Source: an uncultured Azospirillum sp. (GTDB lineage: Bacteria > Pseudomonadota > Alphaproteobacteria > RF32 > CAG-239). Taken from it: a stretch of 64,000 nucleotides of DNA. This document shows, one piece after another, positions 44,486 to 53,494 of this stretch; position 1 is the first letter of the stretch, and each line of letters begins with the position of its first letter. The notes beneath the pieces are model-generated. The model searched no databases. It was not told where the DNA came from and saw only the letters and a list, made by a program, of their open reading frames with translations. A program made the position numbers and the translations under genes. Location of the stretch: positions 114,230-178,229 of the forward strand of contig UQAB01000001.1 in the NCBI GenBank assembly GCA_900538765.1, in the 5' to 3' direction.

Positions 44486-45217
44486 ATGAAAATAGACCTT
44501 GCCATAAATGATTATGATAATGCAGCCGTTCCTTCCCGCAAGGAAGCGGTAAAACTGGCTAACGGCTATTTGCAGGAACGCATTTTCAACGGTTCCAAAC
44601 CACAGATTATTTTTGACCATGGCGTCCATATCTATAATGTAGCGAAAATCGCAGAAAAAATCGCAGAAAAAACCAATGGCGCCCTCAATCCGAATACGGC
44701 CTATGTTCTCGGTTTGTTGCACGATATTGGCCGCATCAAAGACGAAACTGTTACAAAAGTGCCGCACAGTATTGAAGGATACAATTATCTTCACCAAAAA
44801 GGCCATGGCGATATCGCGGCAATTTGCCTGACACACTGCTTCATTGATAAAAACATCCAGCGCCCTGATTATCCGACTTTTTCCGATGAGCAGTTTTACC
44901 AGACCAAAAATTTTCTGCGCAGCATAAAATACAACGATTATGACCGTCTGATACAAATTGCCGACCTCTTCTCTCGCGGCCGTGAAATTATGAGCATCAG
45001 GCAGCGCCTCGACCGCAATAAAAGTTTTTACAAAATCAGTAAGCTGTCTTACGAAAATAAGGCTTTCCGGCTGCGTGACTATTTGGATAAAAAATACAAT
45101 ATCGACATTGAACAGATTGTTGCCGATACCTTCAACCTGAAGAAACATATTCCGCAAAATCACAACGGCTTTATCTTTATCATCCAGACAAATAGATTGT
45201 CGCAAGCCGTCCGATAA
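44486..45217 (+). CDS. HD-domain phosphohydrolase
   Basis: A 243-residue protein with an HD fold at about 45-165: FDHGVHIYNVAKIAEKIAE (first His), LGLLHDIGRI (His-Asp pair) and later metal-binding His in KVPHSIEGY and CLTHCF. Such enzymes hydrolyse phosphate esters of nucleotides or second messengers; the substrate is not evident. It is followed after 17 bp by the sugar nucleotidyltransferase gene, so the two are probably co-transcribed. The 127-bp gap before it contains its promoter region and nothing else. Confidence 0.82.
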   Translation: MKIDLAINDYDNAAVPSRKEAVKLANGYLQERIFNGSKPQIIFDHGVHIYNVAKIAEKIAEKTNGALNPNTAYVLGLLHDIGRIKDETVTKVPHSIEGYNYLHQKGHGDIAAICLTHCFIDKNIQRPDYPTFSDEQFYQTKNFLRSIKYNDYDRLIQIADLFSRGREIMSIRQRLDRNKSFYKISKLSYENKAFRLRDYLDKKYNIDIEQIVADTFNLKKHIPQNHNGFIFIIQTNRLSQAVR

Positions 45218-45234
45218 TATATAAAGGAGCAGTC

Positions 45235-45963
45235 ATGACAGAAGCAATTTCCCAGGGTTTTATTCTGGCAGCGGGACGCGGCAAAAGAATGCAATACCTT
45301 ACGAATGAAAAGCCCAAACCGTTAGTCGAAGTTGCAGGGAAATGCCTGATTGATTATAATGTTGAGCGCCTAAAAGCAGCAGGCATAACGGATTGCATCG
45401 TAAACCTTTGTTACAAAGGAGAAATGATAAAATCTCATTTGCAAAACACCCCGCAGCTTAATTTTATCTTTTCTGAAGAAAAAGAAGCTCTGGAAACCGG
45501 CGGCGGAATCAAACACGCCCTTCCGTTAATGAAACGCAGCCCTTTTATTGTTATCAACAGTGACGCTTTGTGGACTGAACCAAACGGGCAATCGCTGATT
45601 GACAATATGAGGAAAGCCTGGGACGATTCCCGGTATGATATAATGTTGATGCTGGTTCCTCTGGAAAGAACCTATGGCACCGGAGAAAACGGCGATTACC
45701 TGCTGGAAAACGACGCTATTCTCAAACGCCGGCATAACAAGGAAACCAAAGCGCCATACATTTACGGCGGCGTGATGATTATACATCCCCGTGTTTTTGA
45801 CAACGAGCCTGAAGGTCGCTATTGGCTGATAGACATTTTCGACAGGCTGGAAAAAGAAAACCGCCTTGGATACTTCATCCATGACGGCGAGTGGTTTCAC
45901 GTCGGAACGCCGGAAGCCCGGAACATTGCCGAAAACTACTTTCAAGAAAGAAAGGCCTCCTGA
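45235..45963 (+). CDS. Sugar-1-phosphate nucleotidyltransferase (MurU-like)
   Basis: A 242-residue NTP transferase: the LAAGRGKRMQYLTNEKPKPLVEV signature near the start binds the nucleotide, ETGGGIKHAL and VINSDALW are the substrate and metal loops, and YGGVMIIHPRVF is typical. Best fit is MurU-type N-acetylmuramate-1-phosphate uridylyltransferase, which in alphaproteobacteria often lies next to addAB and serves peptidoglycan recycling; here AmpG is also encoded nearby. Specificity is inferred. It ends 2 bp before the convergent rdgB. Confidence 0.85.
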   Translation: MTEAISQGFILAAGRGKRMQYLTNEKPKPLVEVAGKCLIDYNVERLKAAGITDCIVNLCYKGEMIKSHLQNTPQLNFIFSEEKEALETGGGIKHALPLMKRSPFIVINSDALWTEPNGQSLIDNMRKAWDDSRYDIMLMLVPLERTYGTGENGDYLLENDAILKRRHNKETKAPYIYGGVMIIHPRVFDNEPEGRYWLIDIFDRLEKENRLGYFIHDGEWFHVGTPEARNIAENYFQERKAS

Positions 45964-45965
45964 CT

Positions 45966-46553
45966 TTAGCAGAAGACTTCTTCTATCATCTTTTGAAAAG
46001 CCCGGCCGCGATGCGATATCCGGTTCTTTTCCTCCTTGTCAAAATTGGCAAACGTCTTGTCAAACCCGTCGGGAATAAAAATCGGATCATAACCAAAACC
46101 GTTGCTGCCTGATTTTTCCAAAGCAATCCGGCCGTTAACCCGGCCTTCAAAAATCCTGGTTTCTCCTGCCGGTGAGGTTAATGCCAAAACACAGGCAAAA
46201 TAAGCTGAACGGTCTTTCGCACCGCTTTCTGAAATCTCCTCAAGCAGCATATCCATTCCCTTGTCAAAATCACGATTCGGCGCATAACGGGCAGAGTAAA
46301 CCCCCGGCCGTCCGGACAAACAGTTAACACACAACCCGGAATCATCTCCCAAGGCATAACAGCCGCTTTCTTTCGCTAAAGCTTCTGACTTCAGACGGGC
46401 GTTTTCTTCAAAAGTCAAACCTGTTTCTTCAACATCCGGCAAATCAAGTTCCGCTGCCGAAACAACCTCAACCCGAAACGGTTCAAGCATTGATTTTATC
46501 TCAAGGATTTTTCCGGCATTATGGCTGGCGACAACCAGTTTTTTCATGTTCAT
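45966..46553 (-). CDS. rdgB: XTP/dITP (non-canonical purine NTP) pyrophosphatase
   Basis: Removes XTP, dITP and similar nucleotides. The 195-residue product has VVASHNAGKILEI at the N-terminus, GLTFEENARLKSEA, GDDSGLCV, GRPGVYSARYA and GSNGFGYDPIFI, all Ham1/RdgB signatures. The ATG at 46553 is preferred: it lies 2 bp after the rph stop and 9 nt after GGAG. rph-rdgB is the usual alphaproteobacterial pair. Confidence 0.96.
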   Translation of the reverse strand: MNMKKLVVASHNAGKILEIKSMLEPFRVEVVSAAELDLPDVEETGLTFEENARLKSEALAKESGCYALGDDSGLCVNCLSGRPGVYSARYAPNRDFDKGMDMLLEEISESGAKDRSAYFACVLALTSPAGETRIFEGRVNGRIALEKSGSNGFGYDPIFIPDGFDKTFANFDKEEKNRISHRGRAFQKMIEEVFC

Positions 46554-46557
46554 GTGA

Positions 46558-47271
46558 CTAAACTCCCAAAGCTTCTTTTTGTTTTGCAATCAACTCTCCG
46601 ATCCCCTTCCGCGCCAAACGCATTAATTCCGCAAACTGGCTCTCGTCAAAAGGCTGTCCCTCGGCCGTTCCCTGAATTTCAACAATTTTGCCGGATTCGG
46701 TCAAAACAAAATTTGTATCGGCCTGCGCCGAAGAGTCTTCGGCATAATCTAAATCAAGAACCGCTGCTCCGTCACAAATGCCGCAGGATATCGCCGCCAC
46801 AAATTCCCGAACCGGATTCTCCGGCAGCTTTTCCGCCGCAACCATTTTCTGCAACGCCTGATATAAAGCGACAAAACCGCCGGTTATGGAAGCTGTTCGC
46901 GTCCCGCCGTCTGCCTGCAAAACATCACAGTCTATCGTTACGGAAATCTCCGGCATTTTTTCCAAATCGACACCGGCGCGCAAAGCCCGGCCGACAAGCC
47001 GCTGAATTTCCTGCGAACGGCCGGACGGCTTTTTCGTTTCGCGGGGAACGCGGGTCAGTGTCGCCCGTGGCAGCATGGCATATTCCGCGGTTACCCAGCC
47101 TTTTTCCTGCCCTTTCAGCCACGACGGCACCTTATCTTCAACCGTTGCCGTGCAAACAACATGCGTATTGCCGCATTTTATCAAACACGACCCTTCGGCA
47201 AAAGGATTAAACCCCGTTATAATTTCAACCTGACGCTTCTCGTCATCTTTTCGGCCTGAATTTCTGGACAT
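46558..47271 (-). CDS. rph: Ribonuclease PH
   Basis: Phosphorolytic 3' exoribonuclease that trims tRNA ends. The 237-residue product has MSRNSGRKDDEKRQVEI, EGSCLIKCGNTHVVCTATVEDKVP, ATLTRVPRETKKPSGRSQEIQRLVGRALRA (read in parts), TIDCDVLQADGGTR and LDLDYAEDSSAQADTNFV. Length and motifs are normal. rdgB follows closely. Confidence 0.97.
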   Translation of the reverse strand: MSRNSGRKDDEKRQVEIITGFNPFAEGSCLIKCGNTHVVCTATVEDKVPSWLKGQEKGWVTAEYAMLPRATLTRVPRETKKPSGRSQEIQRLVGRALRAGVDLEKMPEISVTIDCDVLQADGGTRTASITGGFVALYQALQKMVAAEKLPENPVREFVAAISCGICDGAAVLDLDYAEDSSAQADTNFVLTESGKIVEIQGTAEGQPFDESQFAELMRLARKGIGELIAKQKEALGV

Positions 47272-47298
47272 CTCTCTACTTTTCTCCTTTTCTTACAA

Positions 47299-49338
47299 TC
47301 AGGCGCCATAATGAAACAGGTTATAATATTCCCTGAGCATACCGCCTTCTTTCCAACTAAAATCTTTTTCCATGGCTTTTTTCTTCATAGCGGTAATCTT
47401 GTCCGGTGTCTGATAAAAAGCGTCCAATACTTTTTCCAAGGTTTCGGCATAGGCATTAACATTGTTTTTCAACCGCGCCGCCATTAAATTTGAACCGTAA
47501 ACTCTGGTCTTGTCCACAAAAAAGACATCTGTCCGAAAACCGTCTTCTCCGTCGGCAATCGTATCAACCAGACCGCCAGTAGACATAGCCACCGGCAAAG
47601 AACCTTTCGCCATCGCCTCCATCTGGGTCAAACCGCAGGGTTCAAAACGGCACGGCATCATATAAAAATCCGCAGCCAGCTGAATCGCATAAGCAAATTC
47701 GTCCTTATAACCGCGAAACACGAATATCCGCCGTCCCGCCCGGAAATTAATTTTCATGGCGTCGTCTTTCAGCTTCTTTAAAAACCGGAAGTATTTAACA
47801 TCTCCGGCACCGCCCATAATAAAAACCGGCAGTTCTCCGGCAAAATCGGAATCCTTGTATTTTTCCATCAGATTAAGAATAGCCTTTGCCGCAATATCAT
47901 ATCCTTTTTGCTCCACCATCCGGCTTGTCGCGCAAAATACAGGCGTTTTGGAAATATCCCGGATATCCCCGGCAATATCATCAAACCTGTAAAAATCAAT
48001 CAACGGCAATTTTTCCTGCTTATAACCCTCTTCGCCAATCAATCTGGAAAGCAGCTTGATAAACTCCGCTTTGTTGTGGTCTTTCCGCTCCGGACAGCTT
48101 TCATCATAAACACAAAAATCCGTTCCGCCGAAAAAAGCATTGATAGCGGCAATTTTCTTGGCATTCGGTGAAATTTTATGCTTGTCATAACCGTTGACAA
48201 TACCAAAAAAAGTACGATGGTCTTTGCGGATTTTCAAAATATCGCGAAAGTCCAGCCCAAAATCCAAAAACTTGGAAACCTCTTCCATATAATTTTTAGA
48301 CACGGTAACAATCCGATCCGCAAGATGCAAATTGCAACTGGCCTGATTATAACTGTCAAACACCAATAATGTATTTGTGGTCCGGGGATTGCTGTTTTTG
48401 ACCGCTTTTGCATTTTTATAAACCAGATTGGCAGCATATTCATACATTGAATTCATAATTCTCTGCGAATTCTTATAATCCCACCCCTGATATCCCATAT
48501 GATGCGCAATGTGAACCACCGGAACACACCGCAGCCGGGACGCCAGATCGCTGTCCAGAAAGCCTTCTTCTTCCTGCGCCAAAGTAAAATATTTTAACAG
48601 CCCGGCCAGTTCACCGCTGTGCCAGTCATTGGCAATCATCAAATTTGGCTTTTCCAGCGGATTATGTGAATTTTCAAAAACATCTTTTAACAAGACATAA
48701 ACCGCTTTGGTAAAAAAGGCAAAACGCTCCACTTCATTAACGCCGTTGGCATTGTAAACATAACAACCGTCCTGTGCCGACGGATTATCAACGTGCGGCG
48801 TAATTGAAAAGAAATGGTTATTTTCCAGCAGAATATAATCCACGCCCTCATAAGCGCATAAATACACATTAACCCGATAGTTGACCAGCTTTCCGTCAGC
48901 ATTACAGAACGGAACCTCTATCGCCGCTTTTTTATTCAGCCGCAAAACCTTTCCTTCGGCTCCCGTATATTCCCCGTTCTCAAAAACGGCCTTTTTCTTC
49001 CCGGTATTGCCGACATAAAGCGGCGTAACGACTTTAATGTTGTCGCCTTTTTCCCCGTAAACCCGGTTATAGGCCTCCGGCAGTTCGGAAGCAATCATCC
49101 CCAGCCCGCCCATTTTCATAAACACGGCGGTTTCCGCTGAAATCATCCAGGCATGAACCACATCCAGATCCGGCCACGGATTTTTTCCCAAACATTGAAT
49201 TTTTCCCAGATTTTGAATTTCTTTAATATTTTGCGTTATCGGCAGCGAATAATGAAGTGGCGTTTTTTTCCGGTTAAAATTTTCCGACAGCATTTTAAAA
49301 TTACCTTCATTTGCCCGGCCGGCACAACCATTCATCAT
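47299..49338 (-). CDS. Long glycogen/starch synthase-like glycosyltransferase (GT5)
   Basis: A 679-residue protein, about 200 longer than usual bacterial GlgA. The GT5 frame is present: K-M-GGLG for the ADP-glucose-binding KxGGL loop (about residue 76), NDWHSGELAGLLKYF, VVHIAHHMGYQGW, IVNGYDKHKISP, SRMVEQKGYDIAAKAI and CRFEPCGLTQMEAMAKGSLPVA with the catalytic-loop Glu. The ~60-residue N-terminus and the inserted segments in the first half are unusual. It probably makes a glucan from a nucleotide sugar; no other glycogen genes are in the window. GGAAG precedes the ATG. Confidence 0.82.
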   Translation of the reverse strand: MMNGCAGRANEGNFKMLSENFNRKKTPLHYSLPITQNIKEIQNLGKIQCLGKNPWPDLDVVHAWMISAETAVFMKMGGLGMIASELPEAYNRVYGEKGDNIKVVTPLYVGNTGKKKAVFENGEYTGAEGKVLRLNKKAAIEVPFCNADGKLVNYRVNVYLCAYEGVDYILLENNHFFSITPHVDNPSAQDGCYVYNANGVNEVERFAFFTKAVYVLLKDVFENSHNPLEKPNLMIANDWHSGELAGLLKYFTLAQEEEGFLDSDLASRLRCVPVVHIAHHMGYQGWDYKNSQRIMNSMYEYAANLVYKNAKAVKNSNPRTTNTLLVFDSYNQASCNLHLADRIVTVSKNYMEEVSKFLDFGLDFRDILKIRKDHRTFFGIVNGYDKHKISPNAKKIAAINAFFGGTDFCVYDESCPERKDHNKAEFIKLLSRLIGEEGYKQEKLPLIDFYRFDDIAGDIRDISKTPVFCATSRMVEQKGYDIAAKAILNLMEKYKDSDFAGELPVFIMGGAGDVKYFRFLKKLKDDAMKINFRAGRRIFVFRGYKDEFAYAIQLAADFYMMPCRFEPCGLTQMEAMAKGSLPVAMSTGGLVDTIADGEDGFRTDVFFVDKTRVYGSNLMAARLKNNVNAYAETLEKVLDAFYQTPDKITAMKKKAMEKDFSWKEGGMLREYYNLFHYGA

Positions 49339-49370
49339 TACTTCCTTTTCAACGCGATATCATCAAATCT

Positions 49371-49400
49371 CTTGACTTGTCAGATATTAATAACTAAGTA
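49371..49400 (+). promoter_or_regulatory. Predicted promoter of grpE, possibly RpoH-dependent
   Basis: CTTGAC (49371-49376), 17-bp spacer, CTAAGTA (49394-49400). The CTTG start fits alphaproteobacterial heat-shock promoters and grpE is a typical RpoH target; a housekeeping promoter is also possible. Confidence 0.4.
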
Positions 49401-49455
49401 TTTATATAACAATGCCAGATTATCATAATCATGCAAGATTTAAAGAGGAAAAAAC

Positions 49456-50064
49456 ATGAAAGACCACAAAAATAATCACCATGACGCTGCCGAAACGGCC
49501 AAAGACACAGACAGCATTTTAAATGAAGAAAAAGCAACGGAAAAAGAGATTGCCGAAAATATTGCGGAAGCAGTTGCAAATGATACGGCAGATGATGAAT
49601 TGGAACTATTGAAACTTGAAAACAAAAAACTGAAGGAAGATTTTCTCCGCGCTTATGCTGACGCAGAAAACACCAAACGCCGCTGCACGCAGGAAATTGA
49701 AAAAAACAACAAATATGCAATTTCCTCTTTTGCCAAAAACCTGCTCAGCGTTGCCGACAACCTTGACCGGGCGTTGAAATCAATTCCGGAAAACAAAAAA
49801 GATGATTGTGAACACCTCAAAAACCTGCTGACCGGCGTTGAGCTGACTAACAATGAATTAATGAAAGTCTTTGATAAATTCGGCATCAAAAAAATGGATA
49901 TTCTCAATACCAAATTTGACCCGAATTTTCACCAGGTCATCCAAGAAGTCGAAGACAAGGAAAAACCGGCGGGAACCGTCGTTGCCGAACTTCAAACCGG
50001 CTATATGATTAACGACCGTATTCTCCGCGAAGCCATGGTTGTCGTCACCAAAGGCGGAAAATAA
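49456..50064 (+). CDS. grpE: Nucleotide exchange factor GrpE
   Basis: GrpE releases ADP from DnaK. The 202-residue product has an acidic, disordered N-terminus (1-50), a long helix (ELELLKLENKKLKEDFLRAYADAEN), TKRRCTQEIEKNNKYAISSFAKNLLSVADNLDRAL and the C-terminal beta domain (FDPNFHQVIQEVED, AELQTGYMINDRILREAMVVV). AGAGGA precedes the ATG. It shares a bidirectional terminator with the next, convergent gene. Confidence 0.96.
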   Translation: MKDHKNNHHDAAETAKDTDSILNEEKATEKEIAENIAEAVANDTADDELELLKLENKKLKEDFLRAYADAENTKRRCTQEIEKNNKYAISSFAKNLLSVADNLDRALKSIPENKKDDCEHLKNLLTGVELTNNELMKVFDKFGIKKMDILNTKFDPNFHQVIQEVEDKEKPAGTVVAELQTGYMINDRILREAMVVVTKGGK

Positions 50065-50080
50065 TTCCCTGTTAAAAAAC

Positions 50081-50113
50081 AATAAAGCTCTGAGTTTTTC
50101 TCAGAGCTTTATT
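50081..50113. terminator. Bidirectional terminator between grpE and accessory gene
   Basis: AATAAAGCTCTGAG, TTTTT loop, CTCAGAGCTTTATT: perfect 14-bp stem. Confidence 0.9.
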
Positions 50114-50114
50114 G

Positions 50115-50657
50115 TTAAAGAGATAATTCCGACAAATCCAATACAGGACAAACATAAAGACCGAAAGTAAAATCTTTATCACCATACCCCCAGTCATCAT
50201 GAACATACATCCACATCCAAGCAAGATTATTTGGTGAATCGCATTCTGATGACGACCAAAACACCTTATCTTTCAAAGATTCAGCACTAAGCTGTTTATA
50301 TAAATCATCAAACAGCTCTTCTTTTTCATTCCATACCAGTTTTTCCCAGAACTTAATTTTTCCGGCAGAACAGGCATTTCCGCCAATTTTAATACTCTGA
50401 CAATAAGCCATGGCTTCATGCCAATTCATCCTTGTCGGAGAAACGCGAAATGTTACAAGATGGTTCTCAAAAATCACACCCAACGGTTTTTTATCTTCAA
50501 GCGAAACCCAAGAACGTTCCAACCCTTCATACATAACCTCAAAAGGATATAATGCCTTTTCTTGAGATTGTTTGCCTGTCTTTTTACTTTCCGCAGATAC
50601 ATTTACAGACAAGTTACTTGTACCCAAAATCTCCTCAGAACATTGAAATTTTTCCAT
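50115..50657 (-). CDS. Lcl_C/DUF1566-like accessory protein
   Basis: A 180-residue paralog of V1-V3: LYPFEVMYEGLERSWVSLEDKKP, LGVIFENHLVTFRVS, SIKIGGNACSAGKIKFW and the end FWSSSEC ... LAWMW ... VCPVLDLSELSL. The N-terminal helical domain is replaced by a short Ser-rich stretch. Codons of the SSS block are TCG TCA TCA and variable positions include NNA, so this copy does not show the NNC/NNT pattern of V1-V3. Promoter box 50697-50725; it shares a terminator with grpE. Confidence 0.78.
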   Translation of the reverse strand: MEKFQCSEEILGTSNLSVNVSAESKKTGKQSQEKALYPFEVMYEGLERSWVSLEDKKPLGVIFENHLVTFRVSPTRMNWHEAMAYCQSIKIGGNACSAGKIKFWEKLVWNEKEELFDDLYKQLSAESLKDKVFWSSSECDSPNNLAWMWMYVHDDWGYGDKDFTFGLYVCPVLDLSELSL

Positions 50658-50696
50658 AATTATAAAATTTAAGTTAATAATATATCTTCATGTTTA

Positions 50697-50725
50697 TCTA
50701 TACATCAAATATAGACAAAAGTAAA
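50697..50725 (-). promoter_or_regulatory. Accessory-family promoter box (gene 50115-50657)
   Basis: Minus strand TTTACTTTTGTCTA (50712-50725; one change in the -35), 17-bp spacer, TATAGA (50697-50702). Confidence 0.7.
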
Positions 50726-50784
50726 CAAAAAAGTATTTAAATTATTCATCCGCTTACACAACCACTAATCCGACCTCAATTCTA

Positions 50785-50990
50785 GGCTACTGTAAAAATT
50801 CTGCATTAGGTACCCAAAATACGCAGCAACAAACCCAAGCCCCGACCTTAGCCGCTGTAAAAAGGTCGGAGTTTGCGGCAGATAATAAGAATCTCGGAAA
50901 AAGACGAAGGGAGTGTACACAGAAGTACATGACCGAGTATTTTTCCGAGATTCTGTATTAGATGCCCAAAATACGAACTTTTTACAAGAC
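50785..50990. repeat. Palindromic repeat element D at the 3' end of ftsK
   Basis: One full unit and one partial unit nearly identical to element B, 37 kb away: CCGACCTT / AAGGTCGG, then AATCTCGGAAAAA, the core GTGTACACAGAAGTACATG, TTTTTCCGAGATT, and CCCAAAATACGA running into the ftsK stop (TTG TAA AAA G, as at infB). Confidence 0.9.
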
Positions 50991-53324
50991 TTCGCGGCGC
51001 CCGACATGATCCGGCGCCGATATAACACCCTCTTCCTCCATTCTGTCAATCAATGAGGCCGCACGGTTATAACCGATTCGCAACCGCCGTTGAACATAAC
51101 TGATAGAGGCCTTTTTATCTGCCTGAACAATCGCCACCGCCTGAGAATACAAATCCTCATCGCTGTCGCCACCGCCCATATCGCCTTTGTCAAAGACCGC
51201 ACCGCCGCTTTTCTTGTCAGAACTCAGTTCTCCCTCGGTGACGCCTTCGACATATTCCGGCTCTTTTTGCGTTTTGATAAATTCTACAACCTTCTCAATC
51301 TCGGCATCCGGAGCAAAACCGCCGTGAACACGCTGCGGCCGCTGTCCCGCCGGCATATAAAGCATATCGCCGCGACCGAGAAGCTGCTCTGCTCCCTGCT
51401 CGCCGAGAATTGTCCGGCTATCGATTTTAGAAGTAACCTGATAGCTGATTCGGGTCGGGAAGTTAGCCTTAATCGTACCGGTAATAACATCCACGGACGG
51501 ACGTTGCGTCGACATAATCAAATGCAACCCGGCAGCGCGCGCCATTTGCGCCAAACGCTGAATTGCCGCTTCAACCTCTTTTCCGGCCACCAGCATTAAA
51601 TCCGCCATTTCATCAACCACAATCACAATATACGGCAGCGGCGTCAAATCAAGCTCCTGCTCCTCATAAATCGGCTTACCCGTTTCCATATCAAAACCGG
51701 TTTGCACAGTACGCTTAATAACCTCGCCGCTGGCTTTCAGTTCCCTCAACTTTTGGTTATACCCCATAATATTGCGAACATTAATCTGCGCCATCGCCCG
51801 GTAACGATCTTCCATTTCCTTAACCGCCCACTTCAGGCCGATAACCGCCTTTGACGGATCGGTAATAACCGGCGTCAACAAATGCGGAATACCGTTATAC
51901 ATCGAAAATTCAAGCATTTTTGGGTCAATCATGATAAGCTTGCACTCATCCGGGCGCATCTTGAACAACAGAGACAAAATCATAGAGTTGACACCGACCG
52001 ACTTACCGGAACCGGTTGTACCGGCCACCAGCAAATGCGGCATTCTTGCCAAATCGGCATAAACGTTCCGCCCGCCGATATCCTTGCCCAAAACCACGTT
52101 CAATTCATTTTTGCTGTTACGGAATTGGGGATCATCAAACAAATCACGCAGCCAAACCGTTTCCCTGTTCTTGTTCGGCATTTCAATACCGATTGTATTC
52201 GACCCCGGAACAACGGCAATACGAACGGAAACCGCAGACATTGACCGGGCAATATCATCAGCCAGACCGATAACCCGCGCCGTTTTGGTTCCCGGCGCCG
52301 GTTCAAGTTCATACAAAGTAACCACCGGTCCCGGCCGGACTTTTACAATCTTGCCATGCACGCCGAACTCTTCCAAAACGCCTTCCAAATCGCGGGCAAT
52401 GCTTTCCAGCTCTTTTTCACTGATTGTATTGCCGCCTTTATCGGAAGGACGCGACAATAAAGCCGTATCCGGAAACTGATACCCGTCATCCGCGCTTTTT
52501 GCTTTTCGGGATTCTTTTTTAACCTCGCTTTTTGCCGCTTTCTTTTCCGCCGGCTTACTCTCTATGGCAATAGAGTTGTCATCATCACTGACTTTGGGTT
52601 CTTTCCGGAGTTTAACCGCCTTCTTGGGTTCCGCCTTAATTTCAACGGTTTCATCTTCACCACTTTCGTCTTTTCTGAGGCGCGGCAACCTAAACCGTCC
52701 CAGCCATCTGATGCCTTTATATATATACAGACTCCAAATGCTGACAAAGCGATAAACCTGCAGACTGAAAATTTTCAGCCAACGCCACCAGTCTTTATAG
52801 GTAATCCCCACGGCAAAATCAAAAAAGAAAACCGTCATAACCAACAAAAAAGTGCCGGCAACATAACTGCTGTACGCATTGCTGAACAAATCATTCAACA
52901 AAGTGTTCAACCCCTCTGCCTGAACCCGGCCGACATTGCCGCCCAGATTTTTGTTGCCCCAAATGCCGGGCAGATTGGCCATAAACGTCGCACCGAAAAT
53001 TATTCCGAAAATCCAGGAAAAGAACCGTGACACCGGATGAGCAACTTCCCGAAGGCGCAGCAAATCATATCCCCAAAGAACCGGCGCAATTAAAAACAGC
53101 GGCATCAAAACGCCCCAAAACTCATAAAGGCTGCGGGCAGCACTCAATCCCTGCATAATCATCGGATGCAGCGGCTTCACGTCAGAGGCAACATCGACAG
53201 CCGCACCATAAAAATGCAAAGCCAAACTGCCGGCAATCAAAAACACGCCGGTTGCTGTTAGCAGTGCCCCGCTCAACCGTTGCAAAAATCTTTTCCATAA
53301 TGTCTGTTTCTTCTTCTTGGCCAT
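50982..53324 (-). CDS. ftsK: DNA translocase FtsK
   Basis: FtsK pumps chromosome ends through the closing septum and activates XerCD at dif. The 780-residue product has four N-terminal membrane helices (to ~190), a charged linker (~210-290) shorter than in E. coli, the translocase motor with Walker [15 protein letters not shown] and Walker [12 protein letters not shown], and a C-terminal gamma winged helix ([24 protein letters not shown] in parts) that reads KOPS. Its final codons touch element D. xerD is about 8 kb downstream in the window. Confidence 0.96.
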   Translation of the reverse strand: MAKKKKQTLWKRFLQRLSGALLTATGVFLIAGSLALHFYGAAVDVASDVKPLHPMIMQGLSAARSLYEFWGVLMPLFLIAPVLWGYDLLRLREVAHPVSRFFSWIFGIIFGATFMANLPGIWGNKNLGGNVGRVQAEGLNTLLNDLFSNAYSSYVAGTFLLVMTVFFFDFAVGITYKDWWRWLKIFSLQVYRFVSIWSLYIYKGIRWLGRFRLPRLRKDESGEDETVEIKAEPKKAVKLRKEPKVSDDDNSIAIESKPAEKKAAKSEVKKESRKAKSADDGYQFPDTALLSRPSDKGGNTISEKELESIARDLEGVLEEFGVHGKIVKVRPGPVVTLYELEPAPGTKTARVIGLADDIARSMSAVSVRIAVVPGSNTIGIEMPNKNRETVWLRDLFDDPQFRNSKNELNVVLGKDIGGRNVYADLARMPHLLVAGTTGSGKSVGVNSMILSLLFKMRPDECKLIMIDPKMLEFSMYNGIPHLLTPVITDPSKAVIGLKWAVKEMEDRYRAMAQINVRNIMGYNQKLRELKASGEVIKRTVQTGFDMETGKPIYEEQELDLTPLPYIVIVVDEMADLMLVAGKEVEAAIQRLAQMARAAGLHLIMSTQRPSVDVITGTIKANFPTRISYQVTSKIDSRTILGEQGAEQLLGRGDMLYMPAGQRPQRVHGGFAPDAEIEKVVEFIKTQKEPEYVEGVTEGELSSDKKSGGAVFDKGDMGGGDSDEDLYSQAVAIVQADKKASISYVQRRLRIGYNRAASLIDRMEEEGVISAPDHVGRREVL

Positions 53325-53429
53325 TTTTACATCCTGAAAATCTCAAAAAACAGCCGTATTATAACGCCAAAACCTCAATATTGTCTTAACAGCAGCAAAA
53401 AACGCCTCTGACTAAAACGGTTTTAAAAC

Positions 53430-53457
53430 TTGACTTTTGCTTGAATTTAGCTAAAGC
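53430..53457 (+). promoter_or_regulatory. Predicted promoter of fabD
   Basis: TTGACT (53430-53435), 16-bp spacer, TAAAGC (53452-53457). The first ten bases match the accessory box by chance or shared sigma recognition, but the GTCTA half is missing. Confidence 0.4.
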
Positions 53458-53494
53458 TAAACCCCGATATTAACTAAAAACTTAGGATATTTAG

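Noticed and set aside
12497..50113. Recurrent AAGCTCC-type hairpins after accessory genes as possible integron attC sites
   Set aside because: They are simple terminator stems with T runs, without the attC R box pair, and no integron integrase is present in the window.
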